Below, one piece after another: positions 10,814-22,300 of a DNA stretch of 64,000 bases. The position numbers and the translations under genes are program-made. This stretch comes from Phaeosaccion multiseriatum (Eukaryota > Ochrophyta, other classes), in NCBI GenBank assembly GCA_965112735.1, contig OZ218961.1:2728001-2792000 (forward strand), in the 5' to 3' direction. The notes under the pieces are model-generated. The model did no database searches. It worked only from the letters and a program-made list of their open reading frames with translations, and was not told the origin of the DNA. Position 1 is the stretch's first letter. Every line of letters begins with the position of its first letter.

Positions 10814-12119
10814 TCAGTCTTGATCAGTCACCCTCGCCCCTCCCCTCCCCCCCCTCCCGCTGCTCCTCCTCCCCCCTCCTCCTCCTCCCGTGCCTCGGGG
10901 CCGTGCCTGGCCGGCGTTTGCCTGCTGCTCCTGCTGCTCCACTTGCTCCAGCGGCGGTCGGGATGGACGTTGCCGACGACTGTGCGAGCCTCTGCTGCCG
11001 CACTCTCCGTCGAACACCTGCCACGGCCGGACGAAGAGAAGGAGAGTCAGTCAGGGCAGAGCCGCTTGAGGGGACGCCACAATAGGTGGTGTGAAAAGGA
11101 TCGACGAAAAGGATTGACAAGGCGGAGCGGTCATCTACTCGTGAATGAGCAACCACCTCATCTCAAATAGGGGGTAGGTTGGGCTTCGATAGGAAACAGC
11201 CAAAACACGTCACTTACATAGTCCATCCCCGCCCCGCAGCGGTTGGCATTCACCAAGCGACACGTGTTGGAGTACGTGCTGTATGAGGTGCCGTCGAATG
11301 CACAGACGGGGGTGTAGTCGGCTGGACAGGCGGCAAGAGGGTCGCAAGGCCGCCGCCCTCCCTCCTCTTCCGCTGGAGTCTCAGCTGGACCGGCGCCATT
11401 AGCCGCCAGACACGAGCCCCCAGTTATCTCCCGCTGCAGGGCTTCGTGCTGCTCTGGGCTCAGCCTGTCCCACGGTGTCGGACTGTTGCACAAAGTCGTC
11501 ACGTACATGGTAGCGTCGGACTCTGGCTCTTCGTTGTCGGCCGTTCCGAGGGGAAAGAGGTATCTGCGTGGGCGAGTGAGGGTCGAGAGGGCGCAGCAAC
11601 AGCAGTAGAAGCAAGCTGAGCAAGGAGAGCCAGACAGGGGCGGGGCGACCAGCGACCCCCGGAGTGAAGGGGGCTGCCGTGTGATGCACGGATGAAGAGT
11701 AAAGCTTCACGCACCTCTCGCCCACGGTGAGACGGACGCCACAGGCGGCGCTGCTGGCCGGCGTTGAGATGCGCACGAACCTTCGCGGAGCCTCAAGGCC
11801 TCTGAAGTAACTCCCGACTCCAACGCGATAGATCACTGCATTGCGTCCCTGGGAGTCCACAGGCGGCCCCTCTAGGTTCAGCACCTCTCCGCTCAGCAGG
11901 GTGTCTTGTTGATCCCGCACGAGAGAGGGAAGGGGAAGGGGAAATTATATTAGAAGGAAGTGCTACTTAAAGCGCTACCTTTCTCTCTCTGTCTCTCTCC
12001 CACTCACCTGCAGATCTAATCTGGTGGCAGAAGGAGCGACGGGCACAACGGCAGCTGCAAGCCTCACGGACAAGGCTACTGATACACACCAGAAGCAGGA
12101 AGGGGCGAGGGAGGAACAT
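10814..12119 (-). CDS. Secreted NTR (TIMP-like) plus Kazal domain protein, 4 exons, 283 aa
   Basis: The exons are 12119-12008, 11904-11715, 11563-11218 and 11017-10814; all phases agree and sum to 284 codons. The ATG at 12119 opens a classic signal peptide (MFLPRPFLLLVCISSLVREA). Cleavage there would expose CSC, the CxC amino end typical of TIMP-type netrin-like domains. Further NTR signatures are FCHQIRSAD, VGVGSYFRG, CGVRLTVGERYL and VTTLC...PWDRLSPEQ. A Kazal domain follows (about residues 174-222) with PVCAFDGTSYSTYSNTC; its last cysteine, in DGEC, is supplied by exon 4. The C-terminus is Gly/Arg-rich. NTR and Kazal folds are common in secreted protease inhibitors, so an extracellular inhibitor is likely; the target is unknown. 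Exon 2 needs an AAG acceptor. Exon 4 ends 34 bp from unit B. Confidence 0.82.
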
Positions 12120-12346
12120 TTTTCGCGAGCCGAGCCTTACCCCCCTTTTTACGACTTTAAGTTCCCTCTATCCTTCCTCTTGCTCTTCTTATACGTCTAT
12201 ACTGTCACTCCGCAAGCCCTCTCCCGTCAGTGCCTCCCGTCAGTGCCTCCCGTCCCGTCTGATGCACATCTGGTACCATCGGAAAAGGGCTCTCGTCCCC
12301 TCTCTCTCCACCTCATTAGGACTCAACCAAAGCAAAGCTTGTCACT

Positions 12347-13849
12347 ATGGCAACATTGGTGACGGGAGCGCGCAGCCATGAGATCATCGACGTGACTCAC
12401 AGCGACGATGCTCAACGCTGCATGTTTCTGACGCTGAACGAAAAGGACACCCTTGGCGACGTCGAGTGCGCTCTCCAGAAGCAGCTGGTAAGGGCCGACG
12501 ATGCCCTCTTCCACGTTGACAAGCTGGTGCAGGGCGGCAGTGCGCTGGCGAGGGAGTCGGGGGAATAGATTGGACTGTTTGGCATTGTGGGAGCGTCCAT
12601 CCTCTTACCTGGAACGCCCCTGTCCCTGTGAAGATTATGATCAGCGAGGGCGAGACGCGCTCCTTCGCTCAAGAACTTGTGGTGAGAGCGTGGCCGTGGA
12701 CTCTTTGGACCCCGAAGGCCTGGCTTGGGTGGCGAGGGAGGGATACACAGATGGCGTGCTCAAGTGTCTGGCCTCGTCTGTGGTCCGTTCTCACGTCGCC
12801 ACCGGCCGCCCTCCCACTCCTACTCCATGACCTGCCAATGCTCATCAAGGCTTCCTCCGTGCAGGAACCCGATCACATCTTGGTCAGGTTGATCGAGGGA
12901 AACACCGTGACCCTTACTATCAGGCCCACGGACGCCATCGCCTCTGTGGTGGAGCGCCTCACCAGCAGCAAGGGAGTGCCCTCTACCTCGGAGCAGTACC
13001 TTCGCTTCGCAGCCAAGCCGCTTGCGACCGCAGCTCACTGTCGCTGACTACCACATCACGGCGAACAGCACCCTGTACATCTCGCTGAAGCTCAAGGGTG
13101 GTCGTGAAGCTCCTCGCGTGATGTTCGCAGACGTCTCCGACAGCTCGGCCGCGACTATTCCCCACTGGGGCTCCTCCTCGCCAGCTTTGAGGAAAGCGCG
13201 TAAAGGTCTATGCCTGGAGAGTGTGTGCACTAACTTAAGCTACTAGGCCTGCTACAAGCACTTCATTCCGAAGTGGGGCTTCAATGACGTCGACTTCATC
13301 CCGCAGCAGAGCCCCGGCCAAGCACACGGCCGGGGACCCGCGTGCCCCATGTGCGCCGAGCCCGTCACACCTGCCATGAGCGGTTTCAACAACTGCGTGT
13401 GGCGCGCATGTCCGGCATCAAGGCCGACGAGGGGGGCGACGCCGTCACCCTCCACCCAGTGGAAGCAAGTGGGGCACGAGTACCTCGCCTTCAAAGCGAG
13501 CTCGAGCGTGGCCTGGAGCAGACTCCTACTGCAAGTAAGGAGGCCCACCGTCTGCCCCGAGAGCTTGCCGCTGATGCGCGTGGTCGCATCAAGCTCGGAG
13601 GTGGTCCCTCTTCCGGAAGATCCCATGCTCTGGAGCGGCTGCTGTTCTATCTGCCTGGAGCCCTGCAGCAGCTCCAGCGCCACGAAGGCCACGAAGATGA
13701 GCTGCGGTCACCGCTTGCACCGCACCTGCTACCTCAGGATGAAGAGCAACATGTCCTCCACCACTTGCCCCCTGTGCCGCGCGGAAGGGGCGAGCACGAG
13801 CACGACAACTTTGAGTCTGCGGTATGCCGGACGCACGCACGCACGCAGG

Positions 13850-13896
<47 letters not shown>

Positions 13897-14104
13897 ACAC
13901 ACGCAACCGCCCATACTCTCCATGCTCCAAACGGAATGAGTGTAGTTGGCGTCACGTGGTGACGGCCCAAGGGTAGTATTCGAAACAAAGCCAGTTAGCA
14001 ACAGTCTGGGTACGCACACACGCACGACCTTTGAAAGCCGCCGTGGCACCAGACTCGGTGATCAGAAGTTTGGGTTGGGCGGATTGAGCAGCGGCAAGGA
14101 ATGA
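12347..14104 (+). CDS. Ubiquitin-like plus RING-H2 protein, multi-exon, reading frame broken in places
   Basis: Likely exons are 12347-12487, about 12631-12681, 12865-13199, 13247 to about 13824, and about 14012-14104. Exon 3 encodes a ubiquitin-like domain (LIEGNTVTLTIRPTDAIASV, then LTVADYHITANSTLYISLKL and GG), but a one-base frameshift near 13020 splits it. Exon 4 encodes CPMCAEPVTPAMSGFNNCVW and a shifted stretch MSGIKADEGGDAVTLHPVEA, then returns to the first frame (HEYLAFKASSSVAWSRLLLQ). It ends with a RING-type zinc-binding site: CSICLEPC, CGHRLHRTC and CPLC. The last exon reads TTFESRRGTRLGDQKFGLGG and stops at 14104. RING domains recruit E2 enzymes, so an E3 ubiquitin ligase role is expected if the gene is intact. 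Two compensating shifts near 13410 and 13465, plus the one at 13020, mean it is either decaying or affected by indel errors. The exon 3-4 junction also lacks an in-phase canonical pair. Confidence 0.6.
13852..13905 (+). repeat. (CA)n microsatellite
   Basis: An almost pure CA run follows the RING exon, in the presumed last intron of the ubiquitin-like/RING gene, directly after a GTATGC donor candidate. Confidence 0.9.
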
Positions 14105-14690
14105 AGAATCGATGCACTTCTCCTGCTGCACAGGAAAAGAAGCATATTTATTCAAAGCCAAACCGTGTCTGCCGCTTGTCTCACTCAGCGAGACTCGCTG
14201 GGCCTGTGCCACCCATTGCTCGCTTCACCGACCCTCGCCGACTCGCTCAGACTCCACCTCTCTCTTCGTGGCACCTCCAGCATGTATGGCTGCTTCAACC
14301 CCCCCCCTCTTAGTTTTCGTCTGCTCACAGCCGCCGCTGCCTCATCTCCTTGATGGTCTCAACAAGGCTTTCAGCCCCATGCACGCCAAGCGGTTTTGCT
14401 CTAGGCCGCTAGGCCGCTCTAGGCCGCTCACTTTTCAACCCTAGGCGGCCTCTAGCCCGCCTCTAGGCAGCCTCCCAGTGACCGTGGGCGCGTGCGTGGT
14501 GCCGCCCAGCCAGTGGGTAGCACCCCTGTAGGCCTGCACTCCTCTAGTCCTCACTTCCAAACCCATGCAATACATACTACGCTAGGCCAGCAATAGCGAA
14601 CAGATCCCTTCTCTGAAACGTCACTCTCGAGTACTGTCACGATTGGGGAGAAAGTATCTCGAGCGGGAGACGGATCACCGCGGAGGCCTC
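14105..14690. other. Intergenic spacer before unit C
   Basis: I see no gene here. A cluster of short TCTAGGCCGC/TAGGCGGC repeats in both orientations lies at 14399-14475. The spacer ends at 14690, where unit C begins. Confidence 0.6.
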
Positions 14691-15207
14691 CCCGGCAAAG
14701 CTGAGGCCTTCATTTATTCCCCAGCTGGGAACATCGCGTGACCGTTTGTTGCACAGCCCCTTTGCTGCATCATCATCGACGCGAATCTTTCATACGACCC
14801 GATGGTGGTGTCTTTCTCTACACCAACATTGTACCGCTCCTAAGTGCTGGCACAAGCCTCTCCCACCCCCCCCCCCCCCGGACTCCATAAAGTCAAGCAC
14901 AAATCGAAAACCGTCATGATTACGTAAGGATGGGGAACGTTCCTTTTTGGATCTTCCGTCTGCCCTTCCCCCTCCTCGTTTCCTTCCTCATATTCCACAG
15001 TCCACAGCAGCTACAAAGAAGAGACAGACCAGGAACGCTTATCTCATCACCGCCAAGAAGAACTCCGTGCTTCTACGCCAGTCAGCCTTCAGGTTAGTCA
15101 AGAGAGCAGCAGGAGCAGCCAGAGGATCTTTTTCGGCAGTGTGAGCGACGAGGAGTAGTAGAAGCCGCAGTGGAAGAACAGCAGTAGCAGCAGAAGCAGC
15201 AGCCAGA

Positions 15208-18044
15208 ATGTCCCTTAGTGATGCTATCACTGCCGCAGAGGCCGTTGTGCTGCAGCTTAAGCAGGAAATTGAGAATGCCTTCCCGTCGAGGTGTGCCATC
15301 ACGTCGAGCGACTGCACGGCCTCCCACAATAGCGCTTGCAGCAGCATCAGGAGTGGGGCCACCTGCGAGGTGGACGGGGTGCTCGACGAATGCGAAGAGG
15401 AGTCTTGCGGGTGAGTAGGAAGTAGGCACCACGCCGACGAGCCTTCCCATCCAACTAATAAAGCCTGGCCTTCCTCTCTCTTATTTTATTGAACTTCTCT
15501 CTCCTCGCTCCCGTGCTCAGATACCTTGTCGACAAAACGCTGAGTGTGGTGAGGATTCCCGCGGCTCTAGCTGATGGAGAGAGCGGAAACCCCACGGAGG
15601 CAAGTCTTATTGAAGCTGCGTGCTTCTCGGGACTGATTGAAGGTGAGCGAGAGGCAGGAGGAGGGGTAGAGGGGCCTAAAACAGGAGTTGAGCACATCGT
15701 TAATATCACTAGTCTCTCTCCCTCTCCCCCACTTGACATTTGACAGACTCTCTCAAGTCTGCCTACGATGATAACAACGAGAGGTACGGACTTGAAGCAG
15801 CCTTCTTCGGGAGCTGGAGCGGTGTCTTTCGGTACTTTCCTGGCATCGCTGAGGAAGAATGCGGCAACTTCGACCCGCGCTTAAGGTAGGGGCCACGTAC
15901 GTGCTTCCGGCCTCTCTTGTGTACCGTCGATGGACTCAGTATCGGCCCCCCCTGCTCCCGTCCCCATTCATCTCTGTACGCAGGCCCTGGTTCGTTGGAG
16001 CGAGCAGCGGGCCTAAGGATGTCGTCATCATCCTCGACACGTCGGGGAGCATGAGATTTGAGGGCAAGATGGAGCTCGCCATCGAAGCGGTGCAGACGGT
16101 GCTCACCGGGATGACCTTCGACCACTACGTCAACGTCATCTCTTTCGACTCCTCGGCAGAGGTGCTCAGCCTCAGTACGGATTCGCTACTGCAGGTACCG
16201 CGGTAGTAGTCTATCTGGACAGCTCCTCACTCCTCTCGCTCCCTTTGCATTGTTTGTACTGGCTGACAAACTGCGCTCTGCTGCTGCCCACCAGGCCACG
16301 GAAGAAAACCTGCTTGCTCTCTCTGGGCTGGTCGGCCAATTGTCTCCCAACGGCGGGACGAACTTCTACGAAGGTGAGCGAGAAGAGCTCTCTGAAATCT
16401 GTCCAGCAGTTGCTTCTGTACTCACGTATGTGTCTCCTTGTCGTGCCATCCATCATGTGCTCCAACCCTCTGCGGCAGCCTTCGACTTGGCGTTCGATCT
16501 CATCGAGAGGTGAGCCTAGCCAAGTCAAGCGAAGAGCATCACATACGCACTGGCTGCAGCAATCCCCGGATTGGGCACCTCACCTCACTTACGTCACCTC
16601 ACGTACGTACATGTTCCGTTTGCTTCGCTTGCAATTGTTGGTTCTATATGCCTTCCACAGCTCCGTCGCTAGCGGCAACACGGCGGGATGCCACACTACG
16701 ATTCTTTTCCTCACTGATGGTAAGCAAGCTCAAGCCGAACAGCTACGGAAGCGTGCTGTACTGCACAAGCAATAAGATGCATTAGAGTTGGGACTCAGGG
16801 CCACCCACACAGATGACTGACGCTTCCTTCTCCTCTGCTCTCTGCTCTGGCTACTGACTCCAGGAGAGATCAGTGACGGACCGCTGGATCCGCTGGAGAC
16901 GACAGGCCTCATCGAGACCAGAAACGCGGACATTGGTGCGGAAATCTTCACCTTCTCCTTCGGCGAGGACGCAGACCAAGACACCGCACAGACGATAGCC
17001 TGTGAGACGGACGGGATCTACCGTCACGTCAGCAGCACCGACGATCTCACGGGGGCAATGGCGTCGTACTACCAGCTCTACGCTGTCGGGAGTGGAAACA
17101 GCAGCTCACAAAACCTCACAACCTGGACAGAGCCCTACATCTTCGACACGAGCGGCCAGTTGGGCACTACTTGCGCGGCGTCTGCCTACGACCACAGCAC
17201 CAGGTAGGCGGCTTACAAGCGAGATGTTGCTGTCCGCGTGGCTTGGAACCCGGAAAGCAGCCAGACCTGTTCCCTCGCTTAGTGTGGCCTCCATCCTGCC
17301 CCTCTCTCGCTCTGCGTCTTGCCTCTCTCCTCTCCGCAGCCCCTCCACCTTCCTGGGGGTGGTGGCAGTGGACTTTAAGCTGTCGACCTTCACAGACCTC
17401 AACGTGGAGTACAACTTCGTCCTTGACCGGCTCGTCGCAGAGTCAAGCACGTGCCCAGTCTTCGAGCTGTCCGAGTGCAACAAGCAGGCCTACAGAGCCT
17501 CCATCTCTGACGCCAGCGTGTGCGCGAGCCAGTGCGAGTCTACTCAGGTTGGTCTTCGCCGCTCAGGGAGCGAGTCAACGGGGTGGCGGGGCGAGCTCGT
17601 CGCTCCTGTCGTCCTCCCACTGCAGGAAGCAAGCGCTGATTGCCGCCCGTCCCCCTCTGCCCCCCTCCTACCCCGCTGCAGGAGCTCACTCCCAAGGACT
17701 GCATGCCCACCGGGGAGTACCCAAGAACGCTATGGACCAACACGGACGCCGCTAACTGGTCGTACGTGGCGCGGGCGTGCTGTGATACCGGTTCCCACGC
17801 TGACGCCAGCGTGCAAGAGCCTACGTGCTTCGTGACGACCCCCCCGAATTACGATCCTACCTATATCATCATCATTACGTATTTTTGCGTTTTTGCCCTC
17901 ATCGCATTTTTCTGTTATTTTTTTTTCCTCTTGGATCGCCGCCGCTCTTTGTCGACAGCAGAGTCGGATATCAGAGTCGCAAGCGTGATGCGAGAGGCCA
18001 GTCACACGCTACGGAAACCCAAACTCGGCCAGCAGCAGAAGTAG
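15208..18044 (+). CDS. VWA (alpha2delta-like) domain membrane protein, copy C, 10 exons, about 584 aa
   Basis: The exons are 15208-15410, 15521-15642, 15747-15885, 15984-16194, 16295-16373, 16479-16509, 16661-16719, 16864-17203, 17340-17547 and 17682-18044; the phases agree. VWA and MIDAS motifs are as in copies A and B. The membrane segment (YIIIITYFCVFALIAFFCYF, about 17861-17920) is again unrelated in sequence to the other two. Unlike A and B, the VWA frame here runs on into SVMREASHTLRKPKLGQQQK, the downstream tail that is out of frame in the others, and stops at a TAG in the glutamine repeat. This suggests the tail is a real cytoplasmic C-terminus, reached by different routes in each copy. 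Confidence 0.8.
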
Positions 18045-19249
18045 CAGCAGAAGCAACAGCAGAAGCAAGAGCAGGCGGCGTCTAGCTAGGAAGAAGAAAG
18101 ATGATGGGAAGGAGAGCGTCGCTGATGCGCTGGTCGCCTTCTTGAGAGAGATTGGCAAGGCCGGGATAGGGCAAGATAGCAAAACGAGAGTGAATGCCCT
18201 CATGAAGTCGCTAATGAGTAGTGTACTGTCTTCTTCCTCCTCTGCCCAAGTCCAATGGAAACCACGACCTTACACGTTCTTTCACGCTTGAAATTAGCCT
18301 CCTCTTCTTATGCAGGCTCCCCATCTAAAACGAGCCACTACAAGGGTGCTCAGATTGCACGCTGCTCCCCTTGGGGGCCGAGTGGCCTTGCTTCGCCAAA
18401 GGGTGCCCACCCAACCTACATCTCAGAATGCAGGGCCACAGAGAGCACGCACACCTGCCGCAGTACCTCACACACAAGAGTCAGGACACCGGAAAGCTGA
18501 AGCTTTCACGCCCACTCTTCCTCAGCTCCACAGCGCTCGGGACATTGGAGCGGCTGAGTCCTCCGGCACGATCGAGCAGTAGTGACGAGATCAGACGTCA
18601 GGCAACTCTCCCTCTCTCCTCGGCCTCCTCCCTGCTGCTGATGCATCCATGCCTCTTGCACATCCCGTCCATGCCTCCCTGCCCTGCTGCTTATCACGCT
18701 CGCCAAACCGACAGCGCTTGAGCGCAGCCCACCAGTGAAACACACAGACGCCGGCACCCGGCCAGCTGCTCGGCAGCGCTTGACCTGAGCCCCGTGAGGC
18801 ACGCAAACACCGCCTTGCTTTACCTTCTTCTGCATAGAGGAGAGGCAGGTACCGTCATGTCGCCAGCAAGGCCCTTGTCGTTCTGCCCCCATGTCACACG
18901 CTTCAACAGCGCATCTCTCAGTACGGACAGGCATGATCTGCACTCGCTTTTCTCCTCTGCTCTAGCCACGGAAGCAGCAGCGCTCAAGAAGCCCCTCCCC
19001 CCCGCGACGGCCGCCGCGAGGAGGGGGAGGCGTGTACGTAAGGGGGGACGCAAGAAGAGAGGAGCATGGAAGCCGCGCACCACCTCTCGCCCTGCTTCCG
19101 CTGCTCGTGGACAGGAGGAAGGGGAAGAGGAGGGGCACACCCGCCGCCCCCGTGTGTGTGTGTGCTGCGAAGAAGAGGAAGGCACTCTGTGTGGGGGACG
19201 AGGTGCAGCTGCCCAAGAGATTCCGCAGGTACCATTGAGTGCATAGTGG
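18045..19249 (+). other. Conserved downstream part of unit C, possible extra 3' exons
   Basis: This stretch continues the KDDGKESVADALVAFLREIG reading after an in-frame TAG at 18042-18044 and a second TAG at the SRKKK position. The STALGTLERLSPP block (near 18525) and the final block ending VGDEVQLPKRFRRYH (stop at 19236-19238) are retained. Some coding-like frames survive on either side of the deletion. An AATAAAA stretch near 19297 lies just beyond the unit. No intact gene is resolved. Confidence 0.3.
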
Positions 19250-19398
19250 CGCAGTCAGAGAGGCTGGAGCGACAATGGGTGGGGCATGGTATTACTAATA
19301 AAACAAAGGAGTTTAAGGGGGAAATAAAACGTGGCTATACAATGCGACATGATCTTGAAAACATTCGCTGGAACAACCGCCCAAAATAAGAACAAGCA

Positions 19399-22300
19399 TC
19401 ACCCTTCTGGAGAAGACTGCTGCGTCCGCTGGCACTTGGAGAGCCAATGGCGGCATGCCCCGAGGTAGAAAGCGTTGCTGCGCGACAGATTGGAAGGCAC
19501 CTCCGCCCCCCCGCCACGAGCCTCCACCTCGCCCTGCAACGCACGCACCAGCACGTCCACCCCTGGGATCACTCCGTGGGTGCCGAGTGGCATGAAGGAG
19601 AGCGCCCACAGAATGTCCCGCATCTCCGGCGGCGTGAAAACCTTCACCCACTTTTGGCACTGCCGTACGGTAAGAGAGGAGGGGTGAGAAGGGATGGCAT
19701 GAGATGGGATAAGAGACAGAAGGAAGGAGGGGGGAGGGAGGGAGAGTGAGGAAGAGAAAGAGGGAGGCAGAGAGAGAGGGGAGAACAGAAAGAAACGGAG
19801 AGAGATAGCGACAGAAGGAAGAAGTAAGAGAGAGGCGAAAAGTGAGAGGGAGACGATCGAGAGAGCATGAAGCAGAGAAAACAGACACAGTGCCCGCGCT
19901 TTTACACACGAGCAGCTGCACCTCTGCTGCAAGCCCCCATCCTTCCAGCAGCACCTGAACACCCTGACTGTATCGTAGGCAACCCAATCGATTGCCGTCT
20001 CCATACGCCTCTCTTACCTCGCTTACAAGACGAGCCAGGAGGGCCTCCTGCGATGCCTCGAATCCAGCGCCGTCGCCATCACCGTCTCCGGCAGGACGAC
20101 AAGCAACGTCGGCTCTGGCGCGGCTGGAAGAGTCAGTCACACCCGCCTCGACTTGCGAGGGGTCGCGGTGTGAAGGGCTGGAGGCACCATCACTGCGACA
20201 ACCACCACCAGCAGCAGCATCACCACCACCACCACCACCACCACCACCAACACCAACATCATCGTCGTTCTCTGCCGAGGCAACAGCTTTATCTCCAGCT
20301 CCAGCTAAAGCTCCCGCAGAAGCAGCCGTTGGTGATACATCCTTGTCATTCTTGACCCCCCCTTGGCCTTGACCATACAGAAGGAAGGCAGTGGATGGGT
20401 CGGCCCGTAGGGAGGCCGTTGCCCACATTACGCGACAAAGCTCCTGCGGGGTGCACAGATAAAGCTTGGCAGTCAAGTCTTCAGCGCACCGAGTGAGGAG
20501 GGCACGACTGCTCCTTCGCCTCCGGTCGAGGTCAGCGTCTGCCGATGCCTCACCATCCACTGCTGCTGCTGCTGCTGCTGCTGCCGCTGCCGCTGCTACG
20601 GCTCCGGTCAGCGTCGATGCTGAGGCTGTGAAAGACTCCGTTCTGACCAGGCCCCACAGCAAGTTGGCCGCCGCGGACGGGTTCAGGCCCTTGAGCTGCT
20701 GTGCGTCCAGGGTCAGGGGCGTCTTCAGCGGAGCGCAATGGCCCCAGGATATACAGACAACGACAAGAAAGCAAGCAAAAGCAAGGAAGGATTAGCACAA
20801 AATTCGGTGTTGAGCAACTTTTCCTTCTTTCTTTTGCATCTTGTCACTGTTAGCATACACATACGCTGTCTAGGTGGAGCAGAGGCCGAGCCCGGGGGGG
20901 CATGTGTGTGAATAAGTTGATATCACCATCAACATCACCAATCACCATCAACATCACCCTCCAGGAAGGAGGTGCTGCTTGCCCTCTTGCTCATGGCCCA
21001 CTCTCTTTCTCTCTCTGCACGGCCCTCAACAACCAACTTTTGCGCAGGGACACCACCACCAAGCCCACCCCCCCCCCCCCCCACGCACACACACACGCAC
21101 ACACACACGTACACACACGCACACACACACCCGCACACGCACGCACGCGCACCCACGCGCACCCACACACGTACCTTCAGATTAACGCTATACCCCAGTG
21201 CCCCCAATGCCCAAATCACGTGCGCAAGATCTTCGCTCGAGAAGTCCGCGCTGCGCCGCTCCACCACGCCCACGATGACCTCCAATATCCTAGTCGGGCC
21301 ACGGAGGGGAGGCAGGGAAGGAACAAACCAGCAAAACAGCTTAGGCAGGCGGACTGATTGTTGCCGAGGAAGACATTAGACAGATCGATCGATTACAGCT
21401 CTTCTTCACCCAGCCCGTGCCCCCTCCATCCCTCTCCTCCCTCCCTGCCTCCCCCCCTCCACCCCTCCCTCCCTCCCTCCGTCCCTCCCTCCTCCCCCTC
21501 CCTCCCCCCACCTTGACGGGTGTCCAATGGTGGCGTGTGCCCAAGCGAGGCGAGTGAGATGTTCCAAGGGTAGGGTCTGCTCCAAGTGCTCAGCCTGTGT
21601 CAGGAGTATGCCATCGAGGAGGTCGAAGAGGTGGTGGGCGGGGTGGCGCATAGCAGCCAATGACCACAACACCTCGCACAGCTGCTGCAACTGCTGCTTT
21701 CCTCCTCGGTCGATGGTGGCCGAGGTCGATCTTGACGTCCATGTCGGTGAGAAGGAGAAGGAGGATGACGATGGTGATGATGATGATGATGACGATGATG
21801 ATGATAATGATGATGAGGATGATGGGGTTGCTGCTGGTGCTCCTGCCGGTGGCGGTGCTAGTGGTGCGAGTGTCAGTGCTGCGAAACCCGACTCCAAATA
21901 GCTGCTGATGCGCCCCATGGTCATGGATAGCTCCGGCCCAGGGCTCTCGTGATTGCCGACAATCGTTCCGTACGCCCACAGAATCCTCGCCACGTCAGTC
22001 ACACCGAACCTGCCCTCGAGCGTCTCCTCGGACCCGGCCTCTGCCAGCGCCATGACTGCGAATGTGCTTGCCCCAGAGGTGAGACGTGCGCTGAAGTCCT
22101 CCACTGAGGAGGTTTGCATCATATCCAGGTCACTAGTACTGCTGCTGCCCATATGACTACTGCTGCTACTGCTCCTGCCAGCATCCCCACCGCCAACCCC
22201 ACTACGGCTGCTGCTGCCCTCTCCTCGGCTAGCCCCCTCCTGACATCCCCTCTTATCCTCCTCCTCTTTCTTCTCCTCCTCCTCCGCCATCGCCACCACC

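Larger units (their letters stand above)
14691..19249 (+). repeat. Segmental duplication unit C, with an internal deletion and a truncated right end
   Basis: This third copy lies 3.9 kb from the end of B, in the same orientation. Compared with A and B it lacks about 330 bp between two imperfect direct repeats (AGCAGCAGCGCTCAAAAAG and AGCAGCAGCACTCAAGAAG in A, near 4606 and 4938). The junction is near 18971-18990. Homology to A and B stops at GTGCATAGTGG (19249), so the final 300 bp, including the antisense EF-hand relic, is absent. Confidence 0.88.

Noticed and set aside
13852-13905. CA run as a possible CRISPR or regulatory repeat
   Set aside because: It is a simple dinucleotide microsatellite without spacers.
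19644-19868. Ser/Leu-rich minus-strand frame within the helical-repeat gene
   Set aside because: It lies in the intron between exons 4 and 5 and reflects its pyrimidine-rich sequence.
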